Positions 1 through 8,834 of a stretch of 64,000 nucleotides of DNA are shown here, piece after piece. A program made the translations under genes and the position numbers. Source of the DNA: Lachnospiraceae bacterium. GTDB lineage: Bacteria > Bacillota > Clostridia > Lachnospirales > Lachnospiraceae. Position 1 is the first letter of the stretch, and each line of letters starts with the position of its first letter. The stretch lies in assembly GCA_009774175.1 (NCBI GenBank), contig VSNG01000011.1:29687-93686 (forward strand), given 5' to 3'. A model generated the notes under the pieces. That model ran no database searches and was not told where the DNA came from. It saw nothing but the letters and a program-made list of their open reading frames with translations.

Positions 1-684
1 CGTGAATCTCCAGGAAGAAGAATCATCCATATCGTAAGAGGAGAAAGCGTCAAACCCAAGCTCGCCTGCACGGGAATGAATGTCCTCTGCTACTGCCTTC
101 AAACCGTCGAAATTCTTGATCTCGTCCATGGTGTGGCCTGCCTTTTCGATCAAGTCAGGATTTACGATGATGCCGTAGCACTCGTAGCAGTAACCGATGG
201 AAACTAACTTGCCGGTCTCATCATAAAGGTTATAAGCGTCTGTATTCAGCTCGTTTGCAATCGCCGTTCCGTTCAGATCCAGCGCGTAATCTTTCCAGTC
301 CTTTACACCGGCCTGGTTACCGATGATAAACAGTGTCGGAGGCGCAGACTTATCCATTTCAGATAACAGTGTTGTGGAATAAGTACCGGAAGCTGCGGTA
401 ACTACCTTAACTTCTACACCGGTCTTTGCCGTGTAGTCCGCCGCAACCTCCTGTAACACCTCGTCAGACTCGGGCTTGAAGTTGAGCCAGTAAACAGAAC
501 CGCCGCCTGCCGCAGGAGCTGCTGTCTCACCGCTGTCTGCGCTGTCGCCCGCAGGAGCTGCCTCCTCGGTAGAACCACCGTTGTCTGTCGCTGCGGAACC
601 GCCGTTGTCAGAACCGCCGCAGCCGGCTAACATGGTCGCAATCATTGTTGCACAAAGCATGGTGCTTACAATTTTCTTTTTCAT
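1..684 (-). CDS. Sugar ABC transporter substrate-binding lipoprotein, C-terminus cut by window edge
   Basis: Extracellular solute-binding protein (family 1 type) that would deliver a carbohydrate to an ABC importer. The translation starts MKKKIVSTMLCATMIATMLAGCGG, a lipoprotein signal peptide with lipobox LAGC, followed by a low-complexity Gly/Ser/Ala/Glu linker to about residue 55. The mature domain then begins with VYWLNFKPESDEVLQEVAADY. A purine-rich ribosome site lies just upstream of the ATG at 684. About 228 residues are present, roughly half of a normal family member; the permease genes should follow outside the window. The substrate cannot be told from the sequence. Confidence 0.85.
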   Translation of the reverse strand, partial: MKKKIVSTMLCATMIATMLAGCGGSDNGGSAATDNGGSTEEAAPAGDSADSGETAAPAAGGGSVYWLNFKPESDEVLQEVAADYTAKTGVEVKVVTAASGTYSTTLLSEMDKSAPPTLFIIGNQAGVKDWKDYALDLNGTAIANELNTDAYNLYDETGKLVSIGYCYECYGIIVNPDLIEKAGHTMDEIKNFDGLKAVAEDIHSRAGELGFDAFSSYDMDDSSSWRFT

Positions 685-728
685 TGTTTTCCCTCTCCCT
701 TTCAATGTAAAATAAAGTTGTTTGTTTT

Positions 729-776
729 GGAAACGATATCGGTAACGGTTTCGGTATTGTTGCCGGTAACGTTTCC
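729..776. promoter_or_regulatory. Cluster of LacI-type operator-like palindromes
   Basis: Three overlapping imperfect palindromes of the GGAAACGTTACC / CGAAACCGTTACCG kind lie between the promoter and the start of the binding-protein gene. This resembles LacI/GalR-family operators. A LacI-type repressor elsewhere in the genome probably controls the transporter; none is encoded in the window. Confidence 0.5.
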
Positions 777-790
777 GTTTGCTTAGGTTA

Positions 791-819
791 AGTATATAAC
801 CTTACTACAATTTTTGCAA
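791..819 (-). promoter_or_regulatory. Sigma-A promoter of the sugar-binding protein gene
   Basis: On the minus strand TTGCAA is followed after 17 bases by TATACT. The LacI-like palindromes follow directly downstream, where a bound repressor would block initiation or elongation. Confidence 0.6.
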
Positions 820-877
820 TAGGGTATTTTGTTTATAACTCATTTTTGCCGTTTTAAATAGAAATTATACAGATCGT

Positions 878-2782
878 TTATGCATCTTTCACAAATTCTT
901 TATCATTCTCCTGCAAAAACGCAAGAAATTCCGCCTCAGGAAGCGGCTTTGAGAAATAGTATCCCTGAATATAATCTATGTCCAGCTCCTCCATGGCCAG
1001 ATACTGATCTTTTGTTTCGATTCCCTCAGACACAATTTTCAGTTTCATGCCATGAATCATCTGCATCGCGGCGTTCATTACATATTTCGCCTTGTCGTCC
1101 CTGAAAAAGGCCTGACTCATCTCCCGGTCAAACTTTACGATGTTGACCGGCATATCCACAATATAATTCAAATTGGACTGTCCGGTACCGAAATCATCAA
1201 GCGAAAAATACACGCCATACTCCATCAGTCTGCGCATATTTTCAAGAAGCGTCTTTTTCGCAGCCATGGACGCCGACTCCGTAATTTCCAGATTAATATA
1301 GTGCGGGTCAATCTGATACTTTTCCATAATCCCTATGTAATCTTCTGCCAGTTCGGAATAACCGCACTGTACCACCGACAGATTCACTTCTATATAATGA
1401 AGCCCGTACTGCTCCAGACTCTCCCTCGTAAAGAAACGGCAGACTTTTTCAAACACAATTTCTCCCAGCGGCAGTATCTTACCGTTTGCCTCCGCCACGG
1501 AAATAAACGATCCCGGCGGCACCAGCCTGCCGTCCCGGTCACGCATACGGACCAGCGCCTCCGCACTCACGAATCTCTTTTCCCTTGTGGAGTAAATAGG
1601 CTGGTAAAACACCTCAATCCGATCTTCCTTCATGGCTTCTTCCAGCATCTGTTCCATGCTCTTCTCCTGCCGCATCTGCTCCACAAAATCGCCGTCCACC
1701 TTTTTAAAGTTAGAGGCGCCGTGATCGCGGTTCTTCCATCTGGCATACTGCATCAGATGCACCATTTCCTGATGGTCATTGACAAGAGCGGAATCCGGCA
1801 TAAAGGTAAACGCCGCCTGCGCCATGCCGCCAAGCTCTCTGCGGCCATACTCCACAAAGCTCTGTATCTTCTCCACGTTGCTCCAGGCCTGCTCCGGCTG
1901 TTCAAAAATCATCCATACCTCATCGTCCGCCATTTTGAATACTCTGGTATGCGCAAGCTTCGGCAGTCTTTTGGCAAAAGCCAGCATTACCGCCTGCTCT
2001 CTCGCCTCATCGTCCGCCTGGCTGATTCCCAGATTCCACCAGATCGTCAGCAGGGAAAATCTATTTTCATTGTTATATAGCTTTTTTGCATAGAGTAACA
2101 GGGCGTCCTGATTAAACAGCCCCGTCAGCCGATCCGTAAGATATTCCGGGTTCTCCAGACGGAAGAATATAACCATCACCCCAAGCGCACCCGCATAACC
2201 TACCAGCAGAAGCTCATTGTTTAAAAACTGCGTCAGCGCCGCCGCAAACCACATGCCCATCCAGAACAGAATTACCTGTCCCCTTCTGGGATTACCCTGC
2301 CTGCGCATTCGAATCGTGAAAACAATGTTAGTGACCACAAAACTTCCCGCAAAGGCATACGTTGCCAGCACGGCCGGTCCCGCGGTATAAACCACTCTTC
2401 CCATCTTATAAATACCGATGGGCAGACAGGCGATCACCACGCATTCTGCCAGAAAAATACTGCACCCGGCCGCCGCCACACGCATCATCTTCTTCCGCAC
2501 TCCATACACGTCCGTACATTCATATATAAATCCCAGCAGGCCCACCAGCACAATGGTCATCAGATAAATTTTACAGATCACCAGCACGGCAGCCCTGTGA
2601 TCCAGAAGCAGTCTGACAATCGCCCAAATGGAAAGCATGTCGCAGAAAACGCAAAGCAGCATCCCCGCCATAAGCACCTGAAAAGCAATCTGTGTGCTCA
2701 GCCGGAGTGATTCGTATCTCATGTAAAATAAAATCATAATAACAAGCAGAATAATGCCGCACATCTGTGCCTGTATGTTCAT
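878..2782 (-). CDS. Membrane-bound GGDEF/EAL protein, probable c-di-GMP phosphodiesterase
   Basis: 634 residues. Residues 1 to about 210 are mostly hydrophobic and form roughly six or seven membrane helices. Residues 215-360 have the GGDEF fold, starting DRLTGLFNQDALL, but the signature itself reads MADDE near residue 286, so cyclase activity is unlikely. Residues 385-625 are an EAL domain with the residues needed for hydrolysis: EAL at about 408, the Asn of EVNLS, the Glu of LEITES, the DDFGTG loop, the Lys of VKFDR, the Glu of SEGIET and the Gln of QGYY. The likely role is c-di-GMP hydrolysis with a regulatory GGDEF remnant. It stands alone; no operon partner is apparent. Confidence 0.88.
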   Translation of the reverse strand: MNIQAQMCGIILLVIMILFYMRYESLRLSTQIAFQVLMAGMLLCVFCDMLSIWAIVRLLLDHRAAVLVICKIYLMTIVLVGLLGFIYECTDVYGVRKKMMRVAAAGCSIFLAECVVIACLPIGIYKMGRVVYTAGPAVLATYAFAGSFVVTNIVFTIRMRRQGNPRRGQVILFWMGMWFAAALTQFLNNELLLVGYAGALGVMVIFFRLENPEYLTDRLTGLFNQDALLLYAKKLYNNENRFSLLTIWWNLGISQADDEAREQAVMLAFAKRLPKLAHTRVFKMADDEVWMIFEQPEQAWSNVEKIQSFVEYGRRELGGMAQAAFTFMPDSALVNDHQEMVHLMQYARWKNRDHGASNFKKVDGDFVEQMRQEKSMEQMLEEAMKEDRIEVFYQPIYSTREKRFVSAEALVRMRDRDGRLVPPGSFISVAEANGKILPLGEIVFEKVCRFFTRESLEQYGLHYIEVNLSVVQCGYSELAEDYIGIMEKYQIDPHYINLEITESASMAAKKTLLENMRRLMEYGVYFSLDDFGTGQSNLNYIVDMPVNIVKFDREMSQAFFRDDKAKYVMNAAMQMIHGMKLKIVSEGIETKDQYLAMEELDIDYIQGYYFSKPLPEAEFLAFLQENDKEFVKDA

Positions 2783-2914
2783 TTCCCATTACTCCTTTTC
2801 TCGCTTACGGCGGGATTTATCCTGTTTCTTTCCACAAAACGCAGTATATAATACCATATTCTTTTTCTGATTTCCACCATTATTAATGAAAAACTGTTTT
2901 TCGGTATTCTCCTA

Positions 2915-3733
2915 TCACAAAAGCGGAATCATCTCCCTGACGGAAGAAAAAATCAGGTGCGGCCTAACCTCTGAACGCCCGGCATCCTCCATCGTGGCCT
3001 CGCCGCTTAAAACAAGCACGCTTTTGAGTCCATGATTCCGGCCCGCCGCAATATCCGTATACAGACGGTCGCCCACCATGGCGATACGTCCCCTCTCCGT
3101 ATTGACTCTTCGGGTCAAATACTCTATGATATCCGCATTCGGCTTACCGATCACCCTGTCGGGATAGCGAAAGGCCGAGGCATGGATAAACGCGTGGATG
3201 GCGCCGGCATCCGGGATAAAGCCGGTCTCCGTAGGGCAGTTATAATCCGGGTGGGTGGCCAGATAGGGAAGTCCCGCCCGCACAAAATCGCAAACCCTGC
3301 ACATTTTCTGATAATCCAGAGAAGTGTCAAAAGCCGTTACTACCACCTCCGGCTCCTCCTCTTCAAGCTTAATGCCCGCCTGTAAAAATTCCTCTTTAAG
3401 CAGTTCATTTCCCAGAAGAAACACTCTTTTATTCGGAAAATGCCTTTGCAGATAAAAAATAGTCGCCTGTCCCGAGGTGACTATTTTTTCCTCGTCCACG
3501 GCAAGTCCCATTCGCGCAAGTTTTTTTACATAAACCGCCGCGTTTTTGGAAGAATTGTTAGTCACAAAGACATAGCTTCTCCCGGTCGCTTCTATGCGTT
3601 CCAGAAATTCTTTTGCCCCGTCGATCCACCGCTCTCCCAGATAAACGGTGCCGTCCATATCCAGTGCAAAACACTCTACCTGTGAAAGCAGGTTGTCTCT
3701 GTCCTCATTAATATTCGGAAGTTGTTTTTCCAT
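2915..3733 (-). CDS. HAD-superfamily IIA phosphatase, NagD-like
   Basis: 272 residues, the usual length for NagD/PNPase-type phosphatases. Motif I is DMDGTVYLG near residue 25, with the nucleophile Asp and acid/base Asp. Motif II is VFVTNNSSKN, and IGKPNADI with MVGDRLYTDI supplies the Lys and the Mg-binding acids of motifs III and IV. The cap is of the C2 type, between motifs II and III. Family members dephosphorylate small sugar or nucleotide phosphates in the cytoplasm; the substrate is not evident. Divergent from the DUF6062 gene. Confidence 0.88.
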   Translation of the reverse strand: MEKQLPNINEDRDNLLSQVECFALDMDGTVYLGERWIDGAKEFLERIEATGRSYVFVTNNSSKNAAVYVKKLARMGLAVDEEKIVTSGQATIFYLQRHFPNKRVFLLGNELLKEEFLQAGIKLEEEEPEVVVTAFDTSLDYQKMCRVCDFVRAGLPYLATHPDYNCPTETGFIPDAGAIHAFIHASAFRYPDRVIGKPNADIIEYLTRRVNTERGRIAMVGDRLYTDIAAGRNHGLKSVLVLSGEATMEDAGRSEVRPHLIFSSVREMIPLL

Positions 3734-3893
3734 GATTTACGCTCCTCCATGTTATTTCGTACATTATAGCAGAGTTCTTTAGCGGCCGCACCCTCTTTCT
3801 CTTCCTTTCTATCAGATAAAGTGCTATACTAAACGCAAATCGACCGCTTGCACCGCAAGCAGTAAACATTGCCAGAAAGCGAGGAAGCATGCC

Positions 3894-4655
3894 ATGAAAG
3901 AACAACTATACACCATTCCCCTAAACGACGCCATAAATGCGCAGGATGAATGCCCTTTCTGTTTTATAGAACGGAATGTGGAACAGGATCTTCTCGATTT
4001 TGTACTTGGCTCCGGTTCCTCCTATATGGAAAGCGATGTGCGGGAGCAGACGGACAAAGCCGGCTTTTGCCGGTATCATTTCAAGAAAATGTTTGATTAT
4101 GGCAATACGCTTGGTAACGCCTGGATTCTGAAAACCCATTACCAGCGGATGAATCAGGAGCTGCATGAAAAAATCAGGGCCTTTGCTCCCGGAAAGACTT
4201 CTCTTAAGGATAAGCTAAAAAAACAGACGCAGCGCACAAACCCCATCGGCATATGGGTTGCCGAAAAGGAATCGTCCTGCTATATCTGCAAGCGTTATGC
4301 AGACACCTACGAACGCTATCTTGACACCTTCTTTGTCATGTATCGGAAAGATCCTGAATTTCGTCAGAAGGTAAAAGAAAGTAAGGGCTTCTGCCTCCAC
4401 CACTTCGGCGATCTGTGCGAAGCCGCGGACCAGCGCCTGAACGATAAGGAAAAAACCGTTTTTTATGAATTGGTGTTCCCTCTGATGGAGCAGAACATGG
4501 CACGACTGTCCGAAGACGTCTCCTGGCTCGTGGAGAAATTCGACTACCGCAACAAAGACGCCGACTGGAAAAATTCCAGAGACGCCATTCAGCGCGGCAT
4601 GCAGAAATTAAAAGGCGGATATCCCGCCGATCCGCCCTATCAGGCGAAAAAATAA
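3894..4655 (+). CDS. DUF6062 family cysteine-rich protein
   Basis: 253-residue soluble protein that I recognise as DUF6062, a family of unknown function found in Clostridia. It holds two similar halves, each with a CxxC pair and a later Cys/His pair: CPFC near residue 21 with FCRYHF near 60, and CYIC near 127 with FCLHHF near 167. The arrangement suggests two equivalent metal or redox centres and an internal duplication. A TATACT -10 lies about 75 bases upstream. No enzymatic function can be assigned from the sequence. Confidence 0.75.
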   Translation: MKEQLYTIPLNDAINAQDECPFCFIERNVEQDLLDFVLGSGSSYMESDVREQTDKAGFCRYHFKKMFDYGNTLGNAWILKTHYQRMNQELHEKIRAFAPGKTSLKDKLKKQTQRTNPIGIWVAEKESSCYICKRYADTYERYLDTFFVMYRKDPEFRQKVKESKGFCLHHFGDLCEAADQRLNDKEKTVFYELVFPLMEQNMARLSEDVSWLVEKFDYRNKDADWKNSRDAIQRGMQKLKGGYPADPPYQAKK

Positions 4656-4659
4656 AAAA

Positions 4660-4681
4660 GGACAGACATTTCTGTCTGTCC
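4660..4681 (-). terminator. Intrinsic terminator, minus strand
   Basis: GGACAGACA and TGTCTGTCC form a 9-bp stem with a 4-base loop. On the minus strand the stem is followed by CTTTTTTATTTTTT, so it works for the small acidic protein gene at 4808-5161. On the plus strand there is no T run. Confidence 0.7.
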
Positions 4682-4807
4682 GCTTAAAAACTGCGCTTAT
4701 TGTCCGATTTCATGGGGCATTTGCCTTCTCAGATGCCGAAGACAAAGATCATCCCGGAAAGAATCGGAAAGCAATTCTTTAGTCGCAGACTGCTGAGTCT
4801 GCGACGG

Positions 4808-5161
4808 TTACATTGCATCCATGGAGCCGTCATTGTCATCATCGTCAAAAAACTCTTCTACCTTTTTTACGCCTCCAACAACTTTGTTCTCAGCCTCGGC
4901 TTTCGCAGCCTGAATGCCTTCCCTGAACTCTTCCTTAATCTCTTCCTTCCTGCTGTCACCCTCCGCCGTATTCAGATCAAGATCTACATAGTTGCGATCC
5001 GTGTCAGGCTCATCCAGATCATCGTCAAAATTGTCAAAATCTTCATCATCGAAATCTTCATCCATCAGGGCATCCCTGTTTTTCAGGTAGTAGTACGCCC
5101 CTCCCGCTACGGCGCCAAGAGCCGCTGTCACCATTAATAATCTTCCGAATTTTTTCGCCAT
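4808..5161 (-). CDS. Small N-terminally anchored acidic protein, unknown function
   Basis: 117 residues. Residues 8-26 form one membrane helix ending in YYYLKNRD. Then comes a very acidic stretch of Asp and Phe (about 35-60) and a Lys/Glu-rich helical region that ends in a second Asp run. The layout recalls small cell-surface or YtxH-like proteins, but no family can be named safely. A good ribosome site (GGAGAACACTG) precedes the ATG. The stop codon is followed at once by a 10-bp hairpin (4782-4805) and, 120 bases on, by the terminator at 4660. Confidence 0.65.
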   Translation of the reverse strand: MAKKFGRLLMVTAALGAVAGGAYYYLKNRDALMDEDFDDEDFDNFDDDLDEPDTDRNYVDLDLNTAEGDSRKEEIKEEFREGIQAAKAEAENKVVGGVKKVEEFFDDDDNDGSMDAM

Positions 5162-5204
5162 CAGTGTTCTCCTTTCACCGTATCAGTCCCTGTCACTATT
5201 ATTA

Positions 5205-5519
5205 TTATATTAATACTATTTTGTGAAAATGAAAAGAGAATATGTATAAAAAAAGAAAAAACTTTATGCCCTGCTCTTCTTCGCCAAAGCACTCATCCAT
5301 ATATTTTTCCATATATGCAGGCCTCTCCTGCAAAAACAACTGTATATAGTACAGATAGCTGTCCAAATATTGAGATGCTCCACCTATTTTCTCCATGTCA
5401 TAATACCGTTCGCAGCTCTTTGCAATCGCCGCATGCATATCGTCATTCCATTTTCCGAATGTCTGTTTTACATTCCCTCTCCGCTCTTCTATTTCCAAAT
5501 AAAAACTTTCTTCATTCAA
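5205..5519 (-). CDS. Possible small protein, TTG start, unknown
   Basis: Open frame of 104 codons that would start with TTG; a stop lies two codons upstream and there is no convincing ribosome site. The first 85 residues look protein-like and helical (KWNDDMHAAIAKSCERYYDM), while the last 20 are Phe/Ile-rich and look like read-through into non-coding AT-rich DNA. It may be a remnant with a damaged 3' end. It is divergent from the TetR gene, a usual place for a TetR target. Confidence 0.35.
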   Translation of the reverse strand: MNEESFYLEIEERRGNVKQTFGKWNDDMHAAIAKSCERYYDMEKIGGASQYLDSYLYYIQLFLQERPAYMEKYMDECFGEEEQGIKFFLFLYIFSFHFHKIVLI

Positions 5520-5658
5520 TCCGTTTCATCGTCTGTCAAACCTTCTCCGTTTCCTTTTTCTCCCCTTCCACCACTACATCTTGTATTAAGAAATTTTCTC
5601 AAAACTAGTTTTTCGCATAACATTGAATCCACTGCGGTATTGTGCTATAGTTAAAGTC

Positions 5659-5671
5659 GACCAAAAAGGTC
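5659..5671. promoter_or_regulatory. Small inverted repeat upstream of the TetR gene
   Basis: GACC-AAAAA-GGTC, a short palindrome 25 bases upstream of the TetR start codon. TetR regulators usually bind palindromes in their own promoter, so this is a candidate autoregulatory operator. Confidence 0.35.
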
Positions 5672-5695
5672 AATTTATGTAGAATTGGGGAAGTT

Positions 5696-6298
5696 ATGAA
5701 CGAAAAATTTTTTGATCTAAAAAAGGAAAAACAGGACCGTATGATCAACGCGGCATTAAAAATGTTTGCCGCTGGCGGTTATAAACATGCCAGTACAGAC
5801 GATATTGTGGGCGAAGCCGGTATCAGCAAGGGACTCTTATTCCATTATTTCGGAAGTAAACTCGGTCTGTACAGCTTCCTTTATGACTACAGCGTTCGTT
5901 TTATGAAGCTTGAGATTACCGGCGGCGTTTCCTCATCAGAACAGGATTATTTTAATATCCGCAGGCAGATGGAATTTGCCAAAATGCAGGTGCTCAAAAA
6001 TTATCCCTATATGCAGCAATTCCTAAACAAGTGCCGCTTTGAGAATGTAAGTGAGGCTCTTATGGCCATCGAACGCCAGAAAAATGTACTGAGCGACATT
6101 CAGGCCGTTCTCAAAAACCAGAGCGACCGCTCTTTGTTCAGAACGGAGGTTGACTACGAAAAGCTGGATCAGATGCTGACCTATACGATGGACGGCCTGA
6201 TGGACGCCCGTTTCCGGGACGCCTCCTTCCAGCCGGATCTGCTCTATGAAGAGATCTGCTCCTATCTGGATATGATGAAAAAACTTACTTACCGCTGA
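5696..6298 (+). CDS. TetR/AcrR family transcriptional regulator
   Basis: 200 residues, normal for the family. Residues 12-60 hold the TetR DNA-binding domain: RMINAALKMFAAGGYKHAST, then DDIVGEAGISKGLLFHYFGSK, the recognition helix and the conserved YF...K end. The C-terminal ligand domain is all helical and not assignable. The ribosome site is GGGGAAG, 5 bases before the ATG. It stands alone, so the target is unknown. Confidence 0.9.
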   Translation: MNEKFFDLKKEKQDRMINAALKMFAAGGYKHASTDDIVGEAGISKGLLFHYFGSKLGLYSFLYDYSVRFMKLEITGGVSSSEQDYFNIRRQMEFAKMQVLKNYPYMQQFLNKCRFENVSEALMAIERQKNVLSDIQAVLKNQSDRSLFRTEVDYEKLDQMLTYTMDGLMDARFRDASFQPDLLYEEICSYLDMMKKLTYR

Positions 6299-6311
6299 AT
6301 TTAATACAAGC

Positions 6312-6348
6312 AAAAGCCCATCTGCCGTTACCGGCAAGACGGGCTTTT
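6312..6348. terminator. Bidirectional intrinsic terminator
   Basis: AAAAGCCC pairs with GGGCTTTT around an inner GCCG/CGGC stem. It has T runs in both directions and serves the convergent TetR and MocR genes. Confidence 0.75.
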
Positions 6349-6364
6349 TTATTTCAGCATCCTT

Positions 6365-7801
6365 TTACATCCAGCAGCCTTTTAATCTCTCAATTCCTTC
6401 CGTAATCTGTTCCGGCGCTAATCCGCCATATCCAAGAATCATAGTTGCGGGCCTGCTCTTCATCCGGCTTTCCGCTCCCTGTCCTGCCCGCTCCTCCATA
6501 TAAAAGGATCCCATGCCGTAAACCTTTACATCCGCGTCTGCGGCCGCCTGCTCCAGCGCCGCTTCGCTGCGGCCCCTTTTATCCGTCAGCACAACATGCA
6601 GGCCCGCATTCTCCCCGCTCACAGAAAAAAACTGTAAAAGCTCACGCAGTTCTCCCAGCAAAAGATCGTGTTTGGTTCGGTACAGCTTACGCATCTTATT
6701 CAGGTAACGTTCAAAATACCCCTCGCTGATAAACTCATTCAGAATGGTCTGGTCAATTCTGGATACCGTGGAGGAAAAGAATCCGCACTCCCTGCGGTAT
6801 CTCTCCAGAAGCGGGTAAGGCAGCACCATATAGCTGACCCGGATAGCCGGCGCAATGGCTTTGGAAAATGTTCCAATATAAATCACACGGCCCATCCTGT
6901 CAGACGCCTGCAAGGACGGCAGAGGCTTTCCCTTATAACGAAATTCACTGTCATAATCATCCTCAATCAGGTAGCGCTCCCGTTCTCCCTGCGCCCAGCG
7001 CAGCAGCTCCATACGTCTGCCGATGGGCATGGAAATGCCTGTGGGATACTGGCGGGACGGCATCACATACGCCAGCTTCGCGCCGCTTTCCTCCAGCCTG
7101 TCCACCCGGATTCCCCTGTCGTCCAGGGGGATCAACGATATGGGATAAGCGAAAGAACGAAAAATCTTATAGGCCCTGATATAAGTTGGATTTTCCATCG
7201 CCACATGAATGTGACGACCCAGTATCTTTTCCAATAAAAGAAGCAGGAAGTCATTCCCTGCCCCGACAATAATCTGCTCCGGATCACAATTAACGCCCCG
7301 CGATCCATGCAGATACCGGCAGATCGTCCTGCGAAGCTCCATGTCTCCCTGCGGTTCTCCCAGAGCAAACATATGGCTTCTGGCGTCCACCAGAATATTT
7401 TTTGTAATTTTCTTCCAGGTCGCATAGGGGAACTGGCTCATGTCAATCGCATTGGGAGAAAAATCATAACGCAGTCCCGGACTTTTCCCTTTCTGTAACG
7501 TTTCCGTCCTGTCCTGCTGATCCGCCATGCCGGTATTGTACAGCTCCCTCACATCACCGACAAAATATCCTCTCTTCGGCCTTGCAACAAGATATCCTTC
7601 CGCGACAAGCTGCCCGTAGGCCATATCCACCGTTGTTCTGGAAACCTGAAGATACTCCGAAAGAAATCTGGCGGAGGGCAGTCTTTCGTCCTGTAAGAGG
7701 TTCCCCTGCCTGATCTCTTCCCGAATATACTCATAGATCTGTTCGTATAATGTTTTACCGCTTCTGGGTTCCAGCTCAATGTGAATCGGCAATTCTCTCA
7801 T
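6365..7801 (-). CDS. MocR-type regulator: GntR helix-turn-helix fused to PLP aminotransferase domain
   Basis: 478 residues. Residues 10-80 form a GntR winged helix (LYEQIYEYIREEIRQG, then LPSARFLSEYLQVSRTTVDMAY). Residues 110-475 form a fold-type I aminotransferase domain with the PLP-binding Lys in GTFSKAIAP, the Asp/Tyr-type contacts in YLIEDDYDSEF and the Asn/Pro loop in VMPSRQYPTG. Members such as PdxR and GabR sense an amine or PLP and regulate PLP or amino-acid metabolism genes. No such gene adjoins, so the target is open. The stop is 17 bases from the shared terminator. Confidence 0.9.
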   Translation of the reverse strand: MRELPIHIELEPRSGKTLYEQIYEYIREEIRQGNLLQDERLPSARFLSEYLQVSRTTVDMAYGQLVAEGYLVARPKRGYFVGDVRELYNTGMADQQDRTETLQKGKSPGLRYDFSPNAIDMSQFPYATWKKITKNILVDARSHMFALGEPQGDMELRRTICRYLHGSRGVNCDPEQIIVGAGNDFLLLLLEKILGRHIHVAMENPTYIRAYKIFRSFAYPISLIPLDDRGIRVDRLEESGAKLAYVMPSRQYPTGISMPIGRRMELLRWAQGERERYLIEDDYDSEFRYKGKPLPSLQASDRMGRVIYIGTFSKAIAPAIRVSYMVLPYPLLERYRRECGFFSSTVSRIDQTILNEFISEGYFERYLNKMRKLYRTKHDLLLGELRELLQFFSVSGENAGLHVVLTDKRGRSEAALEQAAADADVKVYGMGSFYMEERAGQGAESRMKSRPATMILGYGGLAPEQITEGIERLKGCWM

Positions 7802-7818
7802 CTGTCCCCCGACTGCCG

Positions 7819-8685
7819 CTATTTTCTGGCTGCGGCATTCTTTTCCTTGATCTTCTTCATCAGCATTTCTTTTACGTCTCTGGCTTTATCCTTCATACGG
7901 GGATTCGCCGTCTTGGACGTGATAAGTCCTGTAATCAGACGGCTCGCCACATCATACTGCTCAAAACGCATTGCCGTCACGGAAATCAGGAAATCCACAG
8001 TGGGCTCATCCATACCGCACATGGGGAAGCTTTCCGTCTGTCTTGCCGCCAGGAATCCTTCCAGTGCATTTCTGAGGAATTCTTCTTCCTCCTCCTGACA
8101 CTTTTTCTTCTTCTCCTCGTAGCCTTCCTCTTCCGGATCCAGATGCTCCGCCTGCCCTCTCAAAAGCCATGCCGTTTTCAGACAGATATATGCCTTCTCG
8201 CTGGCTTTGGTCTGCTTTACAATCGCGTTTGCAAGCGCCATCTTATAACGCTCCAGAGCCTCTTCATAGGTATAGGTCTCCGCAGTCTCCTTCTGGGGCT
8301 TAAAATTCGCGGAAATTGCCTTCTGAATGTTCTTGGCCTGCGGAGAAGTCAGATATTTGAAGAATCTGCTTAACGACGCATAACCGCAGGAAGGACACAT
8401 AATCACATCATATTTCAGAAGATCAATCTGCTCGTATCTGGGACGAAGATCCAGATCGCTTCCCGCAAGCTTCGCCTTGCCGATTTTAACGGTTCTGGCT
8501 TTAAACTCCCTGTCGCAAAGAGGACAGGTAAAGGATTTGTCAAAAAGAAAATCCTGCTCCTGCACAGTATGAGTCCCCTGCTCTCCTCCTTCGCCTTCTC
8601 CTTCTTTTTTGGGAGCCTCAAAAAGATCCATGCTCTCCAAGTTACTCAATCCAAACTGCTCTAACCCCGATAACAGTCCTGCCAT
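7819..8685 (-). CDS. DUF2225 family zinc-ribbon protein
   Basis: 288 residues. Near residue 54 is CPLCDREF and near 92 is CPSCGY; these two CxxC pairs suit a zinc ribbon, and the spacing and the LRPRYEQIDLLKYDV segment between them match DUF2225. The rest is helical (TPR-like) with a Lys/Glu-rich C-terminus. Function is not known for the family. The ribosome site is GGGAGGA before the ATG at 8685. It is followed after 17 bases by the MocR gene start on the same strand, though a shared transcript is not certain. Confidence 0.8.
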   Translation of the reverse strand: MAGLLSGLEQFGLSNLESMDLFEAPKKEGEGEGGEQGTHTVQEQDFLFDKSFTCPLCDREFKARTVKIGKAKLAGSDLDLRPRYEQIDLLKYDVIMCPSCGYASLSRFFKYLTSPQAKNIQKAISANFKPQKETAETYTYEEALERYKMALANAIVKQTKASEKAYICLKTAWLLRGQAEHLDPEEEGYEEKKKKCQEEEEEFLRNALEGFLAARQTESFPMCGMDEPTVDFLISVTAMRFEQYDVASRLITGLITSKTANPRMKDKARDVKEMLMKKIKEKNAAARK

Positions 8686-8834
8686 TTACTTATCCTCCCA
8701 AAATTATATTTTATATGGATTATGCATATCCGCCCTGTGCATCTGCGCACTCGCAGACCCGCGCTTTCAGCGCTCACTCCGCAGGAACATTCGAAAAACC
8801 TTCTGTTCTGCTCATTGCTATCTTGTATTTTACC

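Noticed and set aside
1052..2080. Long plus-strand open frame opposite the GGDEF/EAL gene
   Set aside because: It mirrors a well-supported coding gene; its composition (His, Arg, Leu rich) is that of an antisense shadow and it has no ribosome site.
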